The notes below the pieces were generated by a model. The model did not search any database. It was not told where the DNA came from and saw nothing but the letters and a program-made list of their open reading frames with translations. Made by a program: the position numbers and the translations under genes. Shown here piece after piece: positions 36,953 through 45,907 of a stretch of 64,000 nt of DNA. The DNA comes from Photobacterium indicum (GTDB taxonomy: Bacteria > Pseudomonadota > Gammaproteobacteria > Enterobacterales > Vibrionaceae): positions 186,001 through 250,000 of the forward strand of contig NZ_PYOC01000002.1 of assembly GCF_003026215.1 (NCBI RefSeq). Reading direction: 5' to 3'. Each line of letters opens with the position of its first letter. Positions within the stretch are counted from its first letter, which is position 1.

Positions 36953-37837
36953 TTATTCAAAATCACCATACACATCAATAATCAGATTACGTGTATTCAG
37001 GTATTTGTTTGGGGTATGTCCAATCGCTTGCTTTAACTGACGGATAAGATGTGGTTGATCACTAAAACCAAAGTACTGTGCGATATCAGCCCAATCAGGC
37101 TCTGTTATTCTCGTATCATTCTTGGGATCAGTTAAGTTCTTAAAGATATACATCAGAACGGCATCTAACCGCATCATCATTTCGTACTGCTTTATTGATA
37201 CACCCGTTACACGCAAAAATGCCCTTTCAAGAGTTCTACGTGAACAAAACAGTTTAGTTTCGATCCCAACCGATGAATTATCAGCAAGTAGACTCAACGC
37301 ATCACGCACCAATATACTGTGGCGATCTTCTTTTGCTAATTGAATAACTTGCGAAAACAGGTTATCCAATCGTTCAATCACATTATCAACGCTGTATTTG
37401 ATCTGATCCGCCTGTTTATCAGAAGCATAGTCAGTATCAATGAGCTGACGTATATTGGCAAGAGTGAACGATGGATGCAACAGCGACAAATCAGAGGTAA
37501 CCGTATTCTGTGTTTCACTTCCTTCAATACCAAATAACGCATACAGCGCACCTGCTTTAAACTTAATGCCAAGCCGAATAATACTGCCTTGGTCATTAAT
37601 ACTGATTGCTTTGCTGCATAGGTGAAGTAAATGGCTACCCTGCCCGACTAATTCCTGCTGTTCTTGGTGATAGGAATATTGCTGAGTCGGCAATGTAAAA
37701 ATGAGGTTAGCATTCGGATTGGGAATTAATAGCGCGGGTTCATAACCACTATCGCTTTCACCAACCTCTAGCCACCAGTATCGATCTACGTAGTGTGAAA
37801 CATCAATATTGCGTGGCTGGTGCATCCAAGTTTTCAT
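36953..37837 (-). CDS. AraC-family transcriptional regulator
   Basis: The start at 37837 (MKTWMHQPRNIDVSHYVDRYWWLE) follows TGGATC; a TTG nine bases upstream is less likely. The N-terminal domain (about residues 1-140) is of the DUF6597/CupIN type. The C-terminal AraC double helix-turn-helix has CSRRTLERAFLRVTGVSIKQYEMMMRLDAVLMYI and WADIAQYFGFSDQPHLIRQLKQAIGHTPNKYL. It may control the acetyltransferase next to it or the TRAP genes; no evidence decides. Confidence 0.9.
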   Translation of the reverse strand: MKTWMHQPRNIDVSHYVDRYWWLEVGESDSGYEPALLIPNPNANLIFTLPTQQYSYHQEQQELVGQGSHLLHLCSKAISINDQGSIIRLGIKFKAGALYALFGIEGSETQNTVTSDLSLLHPSFTLANIRQLIDTDYASDKQADQIKYSVDNVIERLDNLFSQVIQLAKEDRHSILVRDALSLLADNSSVGIETKLFCSRRTLERAFLRVTGVSIKQYEMMMRLDAVLMYIFKNLTDPKNDTRITEPDWADIAQYFGFSDQPHLIRQLKQAIGHTPNKYLNTRNLIIDVYGDFE

Positions 37838-37937
37838 GAGATCCAATCATTTAATAAACGTCGGATGAATATTCTCATAAATCCCCTTTGTACCCAAACT
37901 TCATAACCCTCTCAGGAAAACGAATATATGCATACAT

Positions 37938-37961
37938 GACTAACTATAAGCATAGTTAGCC
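37938..37961 (-). terminator. Hairpin after the TRAP large permease gene
   Basis: CTAACTAT pairs with ATAGTTAG round a short loop about 35 bases past the stop of the minus-strand TRAP operon. It lacks a clear T tract. Confidence 0.45.
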
Positions 37962-37992
37962 ATGCATAGCACTAAACGATGAAAGCACCTAT

Positions 37993-39372
37993 CTAGCCAT
38001 AAACGGCATTAGGTAACCAAGTTGCAAGAGCTGGCCAATACGCTAACAAACCAAGTACGAACAATTGAATGCCAATAAACGGAATCACCCCCCGATAGAT
38101 TTGTGGTGTTGAGACTGAATCAGGTGCAACCCCCCGAAGATAAAACAGTGAAAAGCCAAAGGGTGGTGTTAAGAATGATGTTTGGAGGTTTAACGCAATC
38201 ATTATTCCCAACCAGATTGGATCTAGCCCCATAGTCAGCAGTATTGGTGCAACAATTGGAATCACAACAAACGTAATTTCAATAAAATCTAAAAAGAAGC
38301 CCAATAAAAACATGACAATCATAACTAACAGTACAGCGCCAAAGACACCACCGGGTAGATCAATCAGAAAATCTCTAACAAGATCATCACCACCAAAACC
38401 ACGAAACACTAACGAAAATACCGATGCGCCAATTAATATCATGAACACCATCGCAGTCACTTCCGTCGTGCTTCGCATGACCTGTTGAAGAATATTGAAG
38501 GTGAAAGTACGTTTAAAGCACGACAGTATTATTGCCCCTACAGAGCCAACCGATGCAGCTTCTGTCGGTGTCGCAATACCCCCTAAAATTGAACCCAGTA
38601 CTAATACGATCAATAAAATCGGCGGTATTAAAACGGTGAGCACTTGCATCCACAGTTCTTTGCTGACTTTACGTTCATCTTCAGGAATAGGGGGGACTTT
38701 TTCTGGCGAGATAATCGCAATGGCAATAATATAAAGTGCGTACAGACTCACAAGAATCAAACCTGGAATAAGCGCGCCAAAAAACAAATCACCCACGGTG
38801 ACACTGTCTGGAGCGAAGATCCCCTGATCGAGCTGAGCTTGTTGATAAGAAGATGAAATCACATCCCCCAATAGCACCAATACAATCGACGGGGGAATAA
38901 TTTGCCCTAACGTACCAGATGCACAAATGATCCCAGTAGAGATTTCAGGCGAGTAGCCCCGACGTAACATAGTCGGCAGCGACAGTAACCCCATGGTAAC
39001 GACAGTTGCTCCGACGATACCGGTACTTGCGGCTAATAACATGCCGACTAAGGTGACGGATAAACCTAAACCCCCCGCCATACCACCAAATACTTGCCCC
39101 ATGGTATCGAGTAATTCTTCAGCTATTTTAGATTTTTCTAGCATTACGCCCATGAACACAAATAGCGGAATCGCAATTAATAGCTCGTTCGATAATATGC
39201 CTTGAATTCGATTGGGTATGGCTTCAAGAAATACAGGATCAAATGTCTCTGTTACATAACCAATTGCGGCAAATAATAAAGCTGAACCTGCTAACGAAAA
39301 CGCTACGGGATAGCCAAACAACAACACAATAAATACAACAACAAAAAGTAAAAGAGGAAGAAGCTCAATCAT
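37993..39372 (-). CDS. TRAP transporter large permease (DctM type)
   Basis: The 459-residue membrane protein is the ion-coupled permease of a tripartite TRAP system. Family features are NELLIAIPLFVFMGVMLEKSKIAEELLDTM, ASTGIVGATVVTMGLLSLPTMLRRGYSPEISTGIICASGTLGQIIPPSIVLVLLG, and ITFVVIPIVAPILLTMGLDPIWLGIMIALNLQTSFLTPPFGFSLFYLRG. Twelve or so membrane segments are expected. It overlaps the small permease gene by 4 bases. Confidence 0.95.
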   Translation of the reverse strand: MIELLPLLLFVVVFIVLLFGYPVAFSLAGSALLFAAIGYVTETFDPVFLEAIPNRIQGILSNELLIAIPLFVFMGVMLEKSKIAEELLDTMGQVFGGMAGGLGLSVTLVGMLLAASTGIVGATVVTMGLLSLPTMLRRGYSPEISTGIICASGTLGQIIPPSIVLVLLGDVISSSYQQAQLDQGIFAPDSVTVGDLFFGALIPGLILVSLYALYIIAIAIISPEKVPPIPEDERKVSKELWMQVLTVLIPPILLIVLVLGSILGGIATPTEAASVGSVGAIILSCFKRTFTFNILQQVMRSTTEVTAMVFMILIGASVFSLVFRGFGGDDLVRDFLIDLPGGVFGAVLLVMIVMFLLGFFLDFIEITFVVIPIVAPILLTMGLDPIWLGIMIALNLQTSFLTPPFGFSLFYLRGVAPDSVSTPQIYRGVIPFIGIQLFVLGLLAYWPALATWLPNAVYG

Positions 39373-39935
39373 AATGCGTGCTCCTCGTCATGTTCATCAA
39401 GCGCTTTCACTGCATCTTCATAACCCGCAATGGTTAAAAGTGCCTTCATACTTTCTGCCAAGCCTTGCACAATCATTAATATAGGCATTAATAGAATCGT
39501 GGTTTTAAAAAGATAACGGGCATCAACTCCCCCAGCTTCTTGCGAACCTTCAAATATTTTCCACGACAAGGCGACATATTCCCAAGCAATGACAAAAATG
39601 AATAAGCAGGTCGGTAACAATAGAAAAAGAAAACCGAATAAATCAATCCACGCTTTCTTCTTATTCGACATAGGGCGATAGAATATGTCGACTCTGACAT
39701 GCGCACCTTTGAGCAGTGCATAAGCAGCACCCAACATGATGACATAATTATGAAAATAGGTGATTAATTCCTGTAGAAAAACCGAACCCGTATTAAACAC
39801 ATAACGCATAACCACAACGACGAAGGTGATTAACACTATGGCTAAAACAAACCACGAAACAAACCGACCAGTAATATCACTGAAACGATTAAGACGCCGT
39901 ATAAAACTGATAACAGCGGGAGATGGTGCGTCCAT
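39369..39935 (-). CDS. TRAP transporter small permease (DctQ type)
   Basis: The ATG at 39935 (MDAPSPAVISFIRRLNRFSD) is preferred to a TTG at 39941. The 188-residue protein has four hydrophobic segments and the DctQ pattern near its first helix (FVSWFVLAIVLITFVVVVMRYVFNTGSVFLQELITYFHNYVIMLGAAYAL with GAHVRVDIFY after it). It bridges DctM and the periplasmic binding protein. The stop overlaps the dctM start. Confidence 0.92.
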   Translation of the reverse strand: MDAPSPAVISFIRRLNRFSDITGRFVSWFVLAIVLITFVVVVMRYVFNTGSVFLQELITYFHNYVIMLGAAYALLKGAHVRVDIFYRPMSNKKKAWIDLFGFLFLLLPTCLFIFVIAWEYVALSWKIFEGSQEAGGVDARYLFKTTILLMPILMIVQGLAESMKALLTIAGYEDAVKALDEHDEEHAL

Positions 39936-39964
39936 ACACAATACTCATTACAACATACAAATTG

Positions 39965-39987
39965 ATGGGGTAAGCCTTCTACCCCAC
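39965..39987 (-). terminator. Intercistronic hairpin between binding protein and permease genes
   Basis: GTGGGGTA pairs with TACCCCAT round a 7-base loop, just after the stop of the binding-protein gene on the minus strand. It lacks a T tract. Such hairpins often protect the 3' end of an abundant binding-protein message, or partly attenuate, so that binding protein exceeds permease. Confidence 0.55.
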
Positions 39988-40001
39988 CGTATTACGACTC
40001 T

Positions 40002-41087
40002 TTATTCAGGGTTTCTCGCATTCAAGTAAGCTTGCTCTGAAACAGCATGCCAATCGACCGCTTGATCACGGAAAGCAATATAAGAGGCATACACCTTCTT
40101 ACTCATTTCATCTTTCTGAGCTTCTTCTGCGACGACTTCATCTGATAAGGTTTTCAGCTGGCTTAACACTTCTGCAGGGTAAGGTAATAACTTAACCTTG
40201 TGATCCGTAATCAGGCTTTGCAACGCGGCATTATTTCGTGCGGTGTATTCAGCCAACATGTTCGAGTTAGCCACTTTTGTCGCGTTTAATACAATCGCTT
40301 GTAAGTCTTTAGGTAGCTTATCGAAGGCTTTTTTATTGATCAGCGCTTCAAGTGTTGTACCTGGCTCATGCCAACCTGGGTAATAGTAATATTTCGCGGC
40401 TTTATAAAGACCAAATGCCATATCGTTGTACGGGCCTACCCATTCAGTGGCATCAATCGCACCCGACTGAAGCGCTGGGAATATTTCACCACCCGGTAAC
40501 AATACAGGCGTGCCTCCTGCACGTTTTAATACCTCGCCACCAAGACCTGGGATTCGCATTTTCAAGCCTTTAAGATCACCAAGGGTTTTGATTTCTTTAT
40601 TAAACCACCCCCCCATTTGCACACCTGTATTACCACCAGGCATCGGAATAATCCCAAACGGTGCATAGGCTTCTTGCCACAGTTCTAAACCACCACCACT
40701 ATAAATCCAACCGTTCATCTCTTGCGCGGTTAAGCCAAAAGGCACAGCCGCAAAAAACTGACCTGCAGGTACTTTTCCTTTCCAATAATACCCTGCACCA
40801 TGCCCCATTTCAGCAGTACCACGCGACACTGCATCAAAAACTTCAAGTGCACCGACAAGCTCTTTTGCACCGTATACTTTGACTTGAATACGGCCATTAC
40901 TCATTTCATTAATTTGGTTGGCTAAATCATTTGCACCTGTACCTAAACCAGGGAAATTCTTAGGCCATGTGGTCACCATTTTCCACTTATATTCAGCGCT
41001 TGCTGCCTGCACAATAAGTGGGGTAAAAAGCACACTGGCGACTGTTGTAATCAGTGCTAACTTTTTTATTACTTCTTTCAACTGCAT
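40002..41087 (-). CDS. TRAP transporter substrate-binding protein (DctP, TakP-like subfamily)
   Basis: The start at 41087 (MQLKEVIKKLALITTVASVLF) follows AAGGAGAG; the reading from 41123 is too long. A signal peptide ends near IVQAASA. The mature protein of about 335 residues has YKWKMVTTWPKNFPGLGTGANDLANQI, GAGYYWKGKVPAGQFFAAVPFGL, MRIPGLGGEVLKRAGGTPVLLPGGEIFPALQSGAIDATEWVGPYNDMAFGL and YPGWHEPGTT. These match the TakP-like group, which binds 2-oxoacids as a dimer. The substrate here is inferred to be an organic acid. Confidence 0.93.
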   Translation of the reverse strand: MQLKEVIKKLALITTVASVLFTPLIVQAASAEYKWKMVTTWPKNFPGLGTGANDLANQINEMSNGRIQVKVYGAKELVGALEVFDAVSRGTAEMGHGAGYYWKGKVPAGQFFAAVPFGLTAQEMNGWIYSGGGLELWQEAYAPFGIIPMPGGNTGVQMGGWFNKEIKTLGDLKGLKMRIPGLGGEVLKRAGGTPVLLPGGEIFPALQSGAIDATEWVGPYNDMAFGLYKAAKYYYYPGWHEPGTTLEALINKKAFDKLPKDLQAIVLNATKVANSNMLAEYTARNNAALQSLITDHKVKLLPYPAEVLSQLKTLSDEVVAEEAQKDEMSKKVYASYIAFRDQAVDWHAVSEQAYLNARNPE

Positions 41088-41254
41088 CCTGCTCTCCTTG
41101 TTGTTAGCGCCCATATAGATCACTATTAGGTTACAAATTTGTTAATACAACTGTAGACATAACTGACACTTATAAAAATTTAATTGGTCTATGTTTGAAG
41201 CTGATCAAACATTCATTTGCTCTATATGAATAAAAGTTCACTTGAAATTGGATG

Positions 41255-41302
41255 AAAAAACACCCCAATCCTTCCGCTAAGTTAGCATTAGGTATTGAGG
41301 TG
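41255..41302 (-). terminator. Terminator of the glycosyltransferase gene
   Basis: On the minus strand CACCTCAATACC pairs with GGATTGGGGTG-type bases (one or two mismatches) and is followed by TTTTTT. It lies 70 bases past the glycosyltransferase stop and before the TRAP binding-protein promoter. Confidence 0.75.
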
Positions 41303-41368
41303 GTATGCAAATGCACAATGATTAGGAAGCGGTTTAACTTATAGCCACATAACCTATGTATATAAGGT

Positions 41369-42496
41369 TCAAGTAACGCTCTGCGTCTGAGGTGATTTCA
41401 TGGTGATCAACCACTGCTCAATGGCTTTAGGAGACATAACATTGGGATCGCCTAAATCAGAGTCTTGAGCATTGATCAGTTCAGGTGGCACACAATTAAT
41501 AATCAACTCGAGATCTTCATGAGATAAAATTTCTCGTTCAAATACATCTGCCATCTCTGTACTGTGCGCTGCATGTCTTGCGCGAACCGCCTTCACTAAA
41601 CCATCAAGCAGGGTATACCACGTCGTCATTGGCCCTTGCACAATAGAAGCGGATTCGGCAGCAGAATCAATGAAAGCAAAAGGTACTGTTGTTATAGGCT
41701 GATTCATCTCCATCGCTGCAAGAATCCAATCGGTATCAAATGAGAAATCATACACTGTCGGTGTTTTGACAATTTTTCTTAAAGCTACATTACCGTATAA
41801 TTTAAAAGCGGCTTGAGTGTCTTTAATACCTTTAGTAAAAATTTCTTGCCCTATCATTCGCTGTATATGACGTAGTGTTTTTATACCCACACCCCAGCGT
41901 TCTTCCTGCTTGACCAAAATTGAATCTGGGTGCTTACGATTACCCAATACAACTTGATAATCATTTTTGATATAAGGCTCGACCAGCAAACCCAACTGCC
42001 CTAAGTGAACAGAGTTATCTGCATCGGTATACACAACACAATCGACATTATCTTTTAAGGCAACCTCACAACCATAAATAATCGCACCACCTTTACGCGA
42101 ATCATCAGCATGATGAAGATTCTGCAAAGGGCCAGATTCAGTGGGAATCGCATTTTGAAGCGCTAGCACGGTCACTTTATTCTTATCTGCATGGGAGGCC
42201 AGTATGTTCTTCGCTATTCCTCCGCTATTATGCGGACACCCATCATCAACGGGGTATAAATGCCAATCAACCGATGTACCTTTTGTTATCCAATTTAGCT
42301 GATTTATTTTTGTTCGCAGGGAATCTTCACCGTGAGGGTTAGTAACACTCTTTACATTTAATCTATTATGTTCCCCCCACATGGCAAATACGACGCCAAT
42401 CGTTAGTGGTTTGTTCAGTGATAATAAATAACGACGAGACTCTACCAATTTAATAGCAAGGCGAAATTCTAGAGGGCGCCTTACCTCTTTGATCAT
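41369..42496 (-). CDS. Glycosyltransferase family 2-like protein
   Basis: The ATG at 42496 (MIKEVRRPLEFRLAIKLVESRRY) is chosen because it lies just after the stop of the DUF3131 gene; an upstream frame to 42640 overlaps that gene and is less likely. The 375-residue product has GT2 traits: IGVVFAMWGEHNRLNV, a nucleotide-sugar region with DCVVYTDADNSVHLGQLGLLVEPYI (the DAD metal motif), and GVGIKTLRHIQRMIG, DTQAAFKLYG further on. The acceptor and sugar are unknown. It is the distal gene of a decayed glycan locus. Confidence 0.75.
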   Translation of the reverse strand: MIKEVRRPLEFRLAIKLVESRRYLLSLNKPLTIGVVFAMWGEHNRLNVKSVTNPHGEDSLRTKINQLNWITKGTSVDWHLYPVDDGCPHNSGGIAKNILASHADKNKVTVLALQNAIPTESGPLQNLHHADDSRKGGAIIYGCEVALKDNVDCVVYTDADNSVHLGQLGLLVEPYIKNDYQVVLGNRKHPDSILVKQEERWGVGIKTLRHIQRMIGQEIFTKGIKDTQAAFKLYGNVALRKIVKTPTVYDFSFDTDWILAAMEMNQPITTVPFAFIDSAAESASIVQGPMTTWYTLLDGLVKAVRARHAAHSTEMADVFEREILSHEDLELIINCVPPELINAQDSDLGDPNVMSPKAIEQWLITMKSPQTQSVT

Positions 42497-42539
42497 ATTT
42501 TTATAAAATTCAGTTGATACTTCAGTAAGGCAATATAAT

Positions 42540-43376
42540 TTATTTGCAAGAATCAGTAATTTTTTTTTGATGTACTTCTTCTGGACGAAGTACATCGTAA
42601 TGGCGAGGGTCTCGCCCATCAAATAACAGATCGATACCATTTATTGTGGCAACATCGTACGGGTCTAATCGCATCGATTTTTCTGGCACAATATGCCAAT
42701 CTACATACCCGTAAGATGTATATTCTTCGACGCCTAGTCGACCTTCTTTGTAACGAAATATCTGCCCATCATTAATTGCCCCACCATATAGTTCCCCATC
42801 TTGGCTGACTAGCTCACAAAAATTCCAACGTAAAACAGCTTTATCAACGTATTCTGAAAATTCTGGATTACGCTGCTTAATAATGGCTAGAACGATTAAT
42901 AACCGTCCAACATCAATCGATGACCAACCAATATCACTAGGTTGATTGCCATAATCTACTTTTTGACCAGTATTTGTGCTGTAAACCTTATTGGGAACCC
43001 CAGTCGGCCCGAGGTTCATTTTGGCAAGAAAACTAATGGCTAACGATAGGCGTTCATCATGTTCTTTACTTGTAATAAATTCAAATTCACGCGCAGCAGT
43101 TAAAGCCAGTAAATAATCAGCCAGACCTGCCATGTTAGTTGTCGGGTAATTATCGATAGTATTCACTAACCCGGTACTAAGCTGCGTATTATTTTCAACA
43201 TATTTCCACGCTACCCTAGCCCATTCAATTTCAAGTTCTGTAAGCTCGCCAAAGCGCCCCTGACGAATCACTTGCGACTCGTTAATAGAGGAAACTCCAT
43301 CTTGCACACCTTTATACACCACCCCACAAGCAGATAATGATAAAGCTAGACTAACGGCAACAGCTACTTTCAACAT
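42540..43376 (-). CDS. DUF3131 lipoprotein
   Basis: The start at 43376 (MLKVAVAVSLALSLSAC) follows AAAGGG and gives a lipoprotein signal with lipidated Cys near residue 17; the longer reading to 43451 overlaps an older gene fragment. The product of about 278 residues has a DUF3131 helical domain: ELEIEWARVAWKYVENNTQLSTGLVNTIDNYPTTNMAGLADYLLAL, GWSSIDVGRLLIVLAIIKQ, and WHIVPEKSMRLDPYDVATINGIDLLFDGRD. DUF3131 proteins accompany exopolysaccharide and glucan genes and look like glycoside-handling alpha/alpha toroids. The C-terminus (HYDVLRPEEVHQKK) may be shortened. Confidence 0.8.
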   Translation of the reverse strand: MLKVAVAVSLALSLSACGVVYKGVQDGVSSINESQVIRQGRFGELTELEIEWARVAWKYVENNTQLSTGLVNTIDNYPTTNMAGLADYLLALTAAREFEFITSKEHDERLSLAISFLAKMNLGPTGVPNKVYSTNTGQKVDYGNQPSDIGWSSIDVGRLLIVLAIIKQRNPEFSEYVDKAVLRWNFCELVSQDGELYGGAINDGQIFRYKEGRLGVEEYTSYGYVDWHIVPEKSMRLDPYDVATINGIDLLFDGRDPRHYDVLRPEEVHQKKITDSCK

Positions 43377-43401
43377 CGACATCCCTTTCAAACAACCACA
43401 A

Positions 43402-43585
43402 CTACGGGCGTGCTGTTGGCTTACGAGGTAAGCATTGGCCTTCGTAACCAAACGGGGTTTCTAATGCTTTATCCCATAAACTTGGAGCAATATTATCTTT
43501 ATAAGTCAGTAATTTCCCTTGCTGTTTACACAAGAGTATTTCCATCGTTATACCGTTATTATTCGATGTGAATGTGTTTATTAAA
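43402..43585 (-). pseudogene. 3' end of a DUF3131-like gene cut by the IS1595 element
   Basis: An open frame begins at the left end of the insertion element and reads NTFTSNNNGITMEILLCKQQGKLL, then DNIAPSLWDKALETPFGYEG to a TAG at 43402. It resembles the C-terminus of DUF3131 proteins. The rest of the gene is not found on the other side of the element, so the insertion came with a deletion or rearrangement. Confidence 0.55.
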
Positions 43586-43658
43586 GGCTCTGTTGTATTT
43601 CTGTGTTGTTAAACTATATTCACAGTAACGACTAAGTTCACTCTTGAGGCGCTTTGTC

Positions 43659-44606
43659 ATGAAAAACATAGCACTGGACTCAATTTTACAGTTAATCCTC
43701 TCCTTAAATTACGTTGACACCAAGCGTCTTAATTCTTCAGTAAAACAAAAGCTAGATTCAGATATAGTCGGCAAGGTTATCGCTGAACGAGAAGATATAG
43801 TTTCCGAATGCCCTCACTGTCATTCACCAGAGTTTGTAAAGCACGGTGTAACTGCAAAAGGTATTCAGCGATACCGTTGCAAAGAATGTAAAAAGACATT
43901 TTGTTCTCTGACCAAAACACCGCTATATAAGATGCGAAAGCAAGATAAGTGGCTTAGTTACGTATCTATGATGTGGGATGGAATAACACTGAGAAAAATC
44001 GCCAAAACCTTGAATATTAGCCTGAGAACAGCCTTTTTCTGGCGACACTGATTCCTGCAAATGCCCGACAAGAATCAGCCTTCGAGCTTTACGGGCATTA
44101 TCGAAGCTGACGAAGCCTTCTTACCTGAACCCTTTAAAGGAAAAAGGAAAATGCCTCGCGCATCCCGTAAAAGAGGTGGTGGTAAAGTTCCTTTAGTGCC
44201 AGTGTTGATTTCATATCAACGTGGCGATAAATTTACGTATAAGGTGATGGATAGAAACACGAAAGAGAACATATCCAGAGCAATAACACCCTTATTGTCA
44301 GAGGGTTGCTGTCTTTGCACAGATGGCAATTTATCCTACAAGAGTATCGTTGAAAAACTAGATATTAACCTCGATCACAAGCGCATCATTGCTTCTGATG
44401 GTCGCATCGTTGAAGGGATATACCACATTCAACACGTCAATGGGTTTATTAGTTTGTGGAAAGAATGGCTAGACCGTTTCCGTGGGGTCGGAACGGTCTA
44501 TGTTAAACACTATCTAGCTTGGTATATCTGGATGAGAGATAAAAGCTATGGTGAGGAAAATCTTTGGCTAAAGGAGGCCACAGGTCAATTAACGCCATTT
44601 GAATGA
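43659..44606 (+). pseudogene. IS1595-family transposase with an in-frame stop
   Basis: The reading starts at 43659 (MKNIALDSILQ, GAGG upstream). The N-terminal part has a zinc ribbon (CPHCHSPEF then YRCKECKKTF) and a helix-turn-helix (WDGITLRKIAKTLNISLRTAFFW). A TGA at 44049-44051 interrupts the frame; codons before (TTCTGGCGACAC) and after (TTCCTGCAAATG) are in the same frame, so it is a CGA-to-TGA change. The catalytic part follows with GIIEADEAFLPE, LCTDGNLSY and HIQHVNGFISLWKEWLDRF. The element is therefore probably inactive on its own. Confidence 0.85.
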
Positions 44607-44635
44607 ATGCTTCAAACACGAAAATGGACAAACCC

Positions 44636-44680
44636 AGCTTAACTAGTTTGCACTCTAATTCAGTCCAAACTAGTTAAGCT
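44636..44680. terminator. Perfect 15-bp hairpin between transposase and passenger gene
   Basis: AGCTTAACTAGTTTG is exactly complementary to CAAACTAGTTAAGCT, with a 15-base loop. It lies between the convergent transposase and passenger genes and could serve both as a terminator and to keep out transcription. Confidence 0.7.
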
Positions 44681-44754
44681 ATTCCCTATCACTTCATAAC
44701 GATTTCACGTTACCTATAACGTATGGGCTGGCAGTCATGACTTTACCTGCTGAT

Positions 44755-44910
44755 CTAACCATTAACTTCGTGGTAAGAGTCATTTGCTGCGTCCAGATAG
44801 CCCTTTATCCAATTGATAATGCATTCTTTATCATTATATGGACAATGCTCTATTGTTTCTTGTGATAAATACGCTCTATATCCTTGGTTCCAAAGTTTAT
44901 CAATATTCAT
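44755..44910 (-). CDS. Rmf/CrpP-like small protein carried by the IS element
   Basis: The 51-residue product starts at 44910 behind GGAGGATTTGTT, a strong site; the longer reading to 45060 is not needed. Its core DKLWNQGYRAYLSQETIEHCPYNDKECIINWIKGYLDA shows the GYxA...CPY...W..G...A pattern of ribosome modulation factor and CrpP-like proteins. Rmf binds 30S/70S and drives dimerisation into inactive 100S ribosomes. Whether this copy binds ribosomes is unknown. It is convergent to the transposase and within the terminal repeats. Confidence 0.7.
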   Translation of the reverse strand: MNIDKLWNQGYRAYLSQETIEHCPYNDKECIINWIKGYLDAANDSYHEVNG

Positions 44911-45165
44911 AACAAATCCTCCGTGATAAATTCCAATAAGACAAGGCAAGTTACGTTCCAGCTTTATGTCTTTGTTTTTAATCAGGAATTGGTGTGTCGT
45001 TTGCAGATTGCGTTGAATTTTGAGAGCTGGTAGCAGGAAGTTCTCGAAAATAAATTTCAAATGGAAAAGCTAATAGGTTAGTAATTCTTTATCTTTTTGT
45101 CAGTTCTGGTTGGTCTATTCGGTAAACTTGATTAAATTTTGACAACACAGAAGTACAACAGAGCC

Positions 45166-45687
45166 GTATAGATACATAGCTCAGCTCTACCCCCGTCAGC
45201 TTTTTTTGGGTAGGTAATAAACGACGAACAAGCTCACCTGCAGACTCTAAATCTTTCTTAATAGTCGCATAAGCACCATCAAGCTCATCATTTTTTTCTG
45301 TTATTTGATTATGCAACGCTAGCGTTCTGAACCCTGCTCGAATACGTGCATCAAGTTCATCGACATGGGTATCTTTTACAACAAAATCATCAGCCCCTGC
45401 ATTAATACCATTGATTATCGAAGCCTGATCATCTTTACCTGATAACAAAACGAAAAAAATATACCGAGAGTAATCACCTGATTTTAAACGTGCGCACAAT
45501 TCTATGCCGTCCATTTCAGGCATCATCCAATCACTGAGTACAAACTGTATATGAGCATTGACTTTCAACACTTCCAAAGCTTGCAAACCATCACTTGCTG
45601 TAATGACATTGAAACCACGCTTTGTCAGCATTTTTCCATAAACATAAGCATTGTTCGATTGTCATCAACCAATAAAATGTCTCTCAT
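45166..45687 (-). pseudogene. Response regulator (phosphatase-fused type), frameshifted and cut by the IS
   Basis: The true start is at 45687 (MRDILLVDDNRTMLMFMEK). A missing A in a poly-A run breaks the frame before MLTKRGFNVITASDG. The receiver domain continues with VLSDWMMPEMDG (phospho-Asp), LLSGKDDQ and GADDFVVKD. A coiled linker (ALHNQITEKNDELDGAYATIKKDLE) and the start of a PP2C/SpoIIE-type region (LVRRLLPTQKKLTGVELSYVS) follow, then the reading runs into the IS end. The output domain is gone. Confidence 0.82.
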
Positions 45688-45907
45688 AAATGTCGTACCT
45701 TCTTTTCATTCTTACTCTGCATGAAAAACGACTGCATTAGCTAAGATTAAATTCAACTTATAAGAAATACATAGCATATATAACAGAGTCTAAGCCCGCT
45801 GAATCTGACTTAATTTGGAAAGGCGTATCCAGCTCTTTTGATTTGCCATTTGAAGAATGGGACAACGATGATGAAGAACGTACATGGCTACACGGTTTAA
45901 GTGGTAA

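Larger units (their letters stand above)
43586..45165. mobile_element. IS1595-family element with passenger gene
   Basis: The ends are inverted repeats: GGCTCTGTTGTATTTCTGTG at the left, and at the right the complement of GGCTCTGTTGTACTTCTGTG; pairing continues for a few bases with few mismatches. The element is 1580 bp, long for a simple IS1595 copy, because about 560 bases beyond the transposase hold a second gene. No 8-bp target duplication is seen (TTATTAAA at the left, GTATAGAT at the right), in keeping with later rearrangement. Confidence 0.8.

Noticed and set aside
42497-42640. N-terminal extension of the glycosyltransferase
   Set aside because: It overlaps the end of the DUF3131 gene in another frame; the ATG after that stop is simpler, although its ribosome site is weak.
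44911-45060. 50-codon extension of the Rmf/CrpP-like gene
   Set aside because: The internal ATG has a strong GGAGG site and the family-like part begins there.
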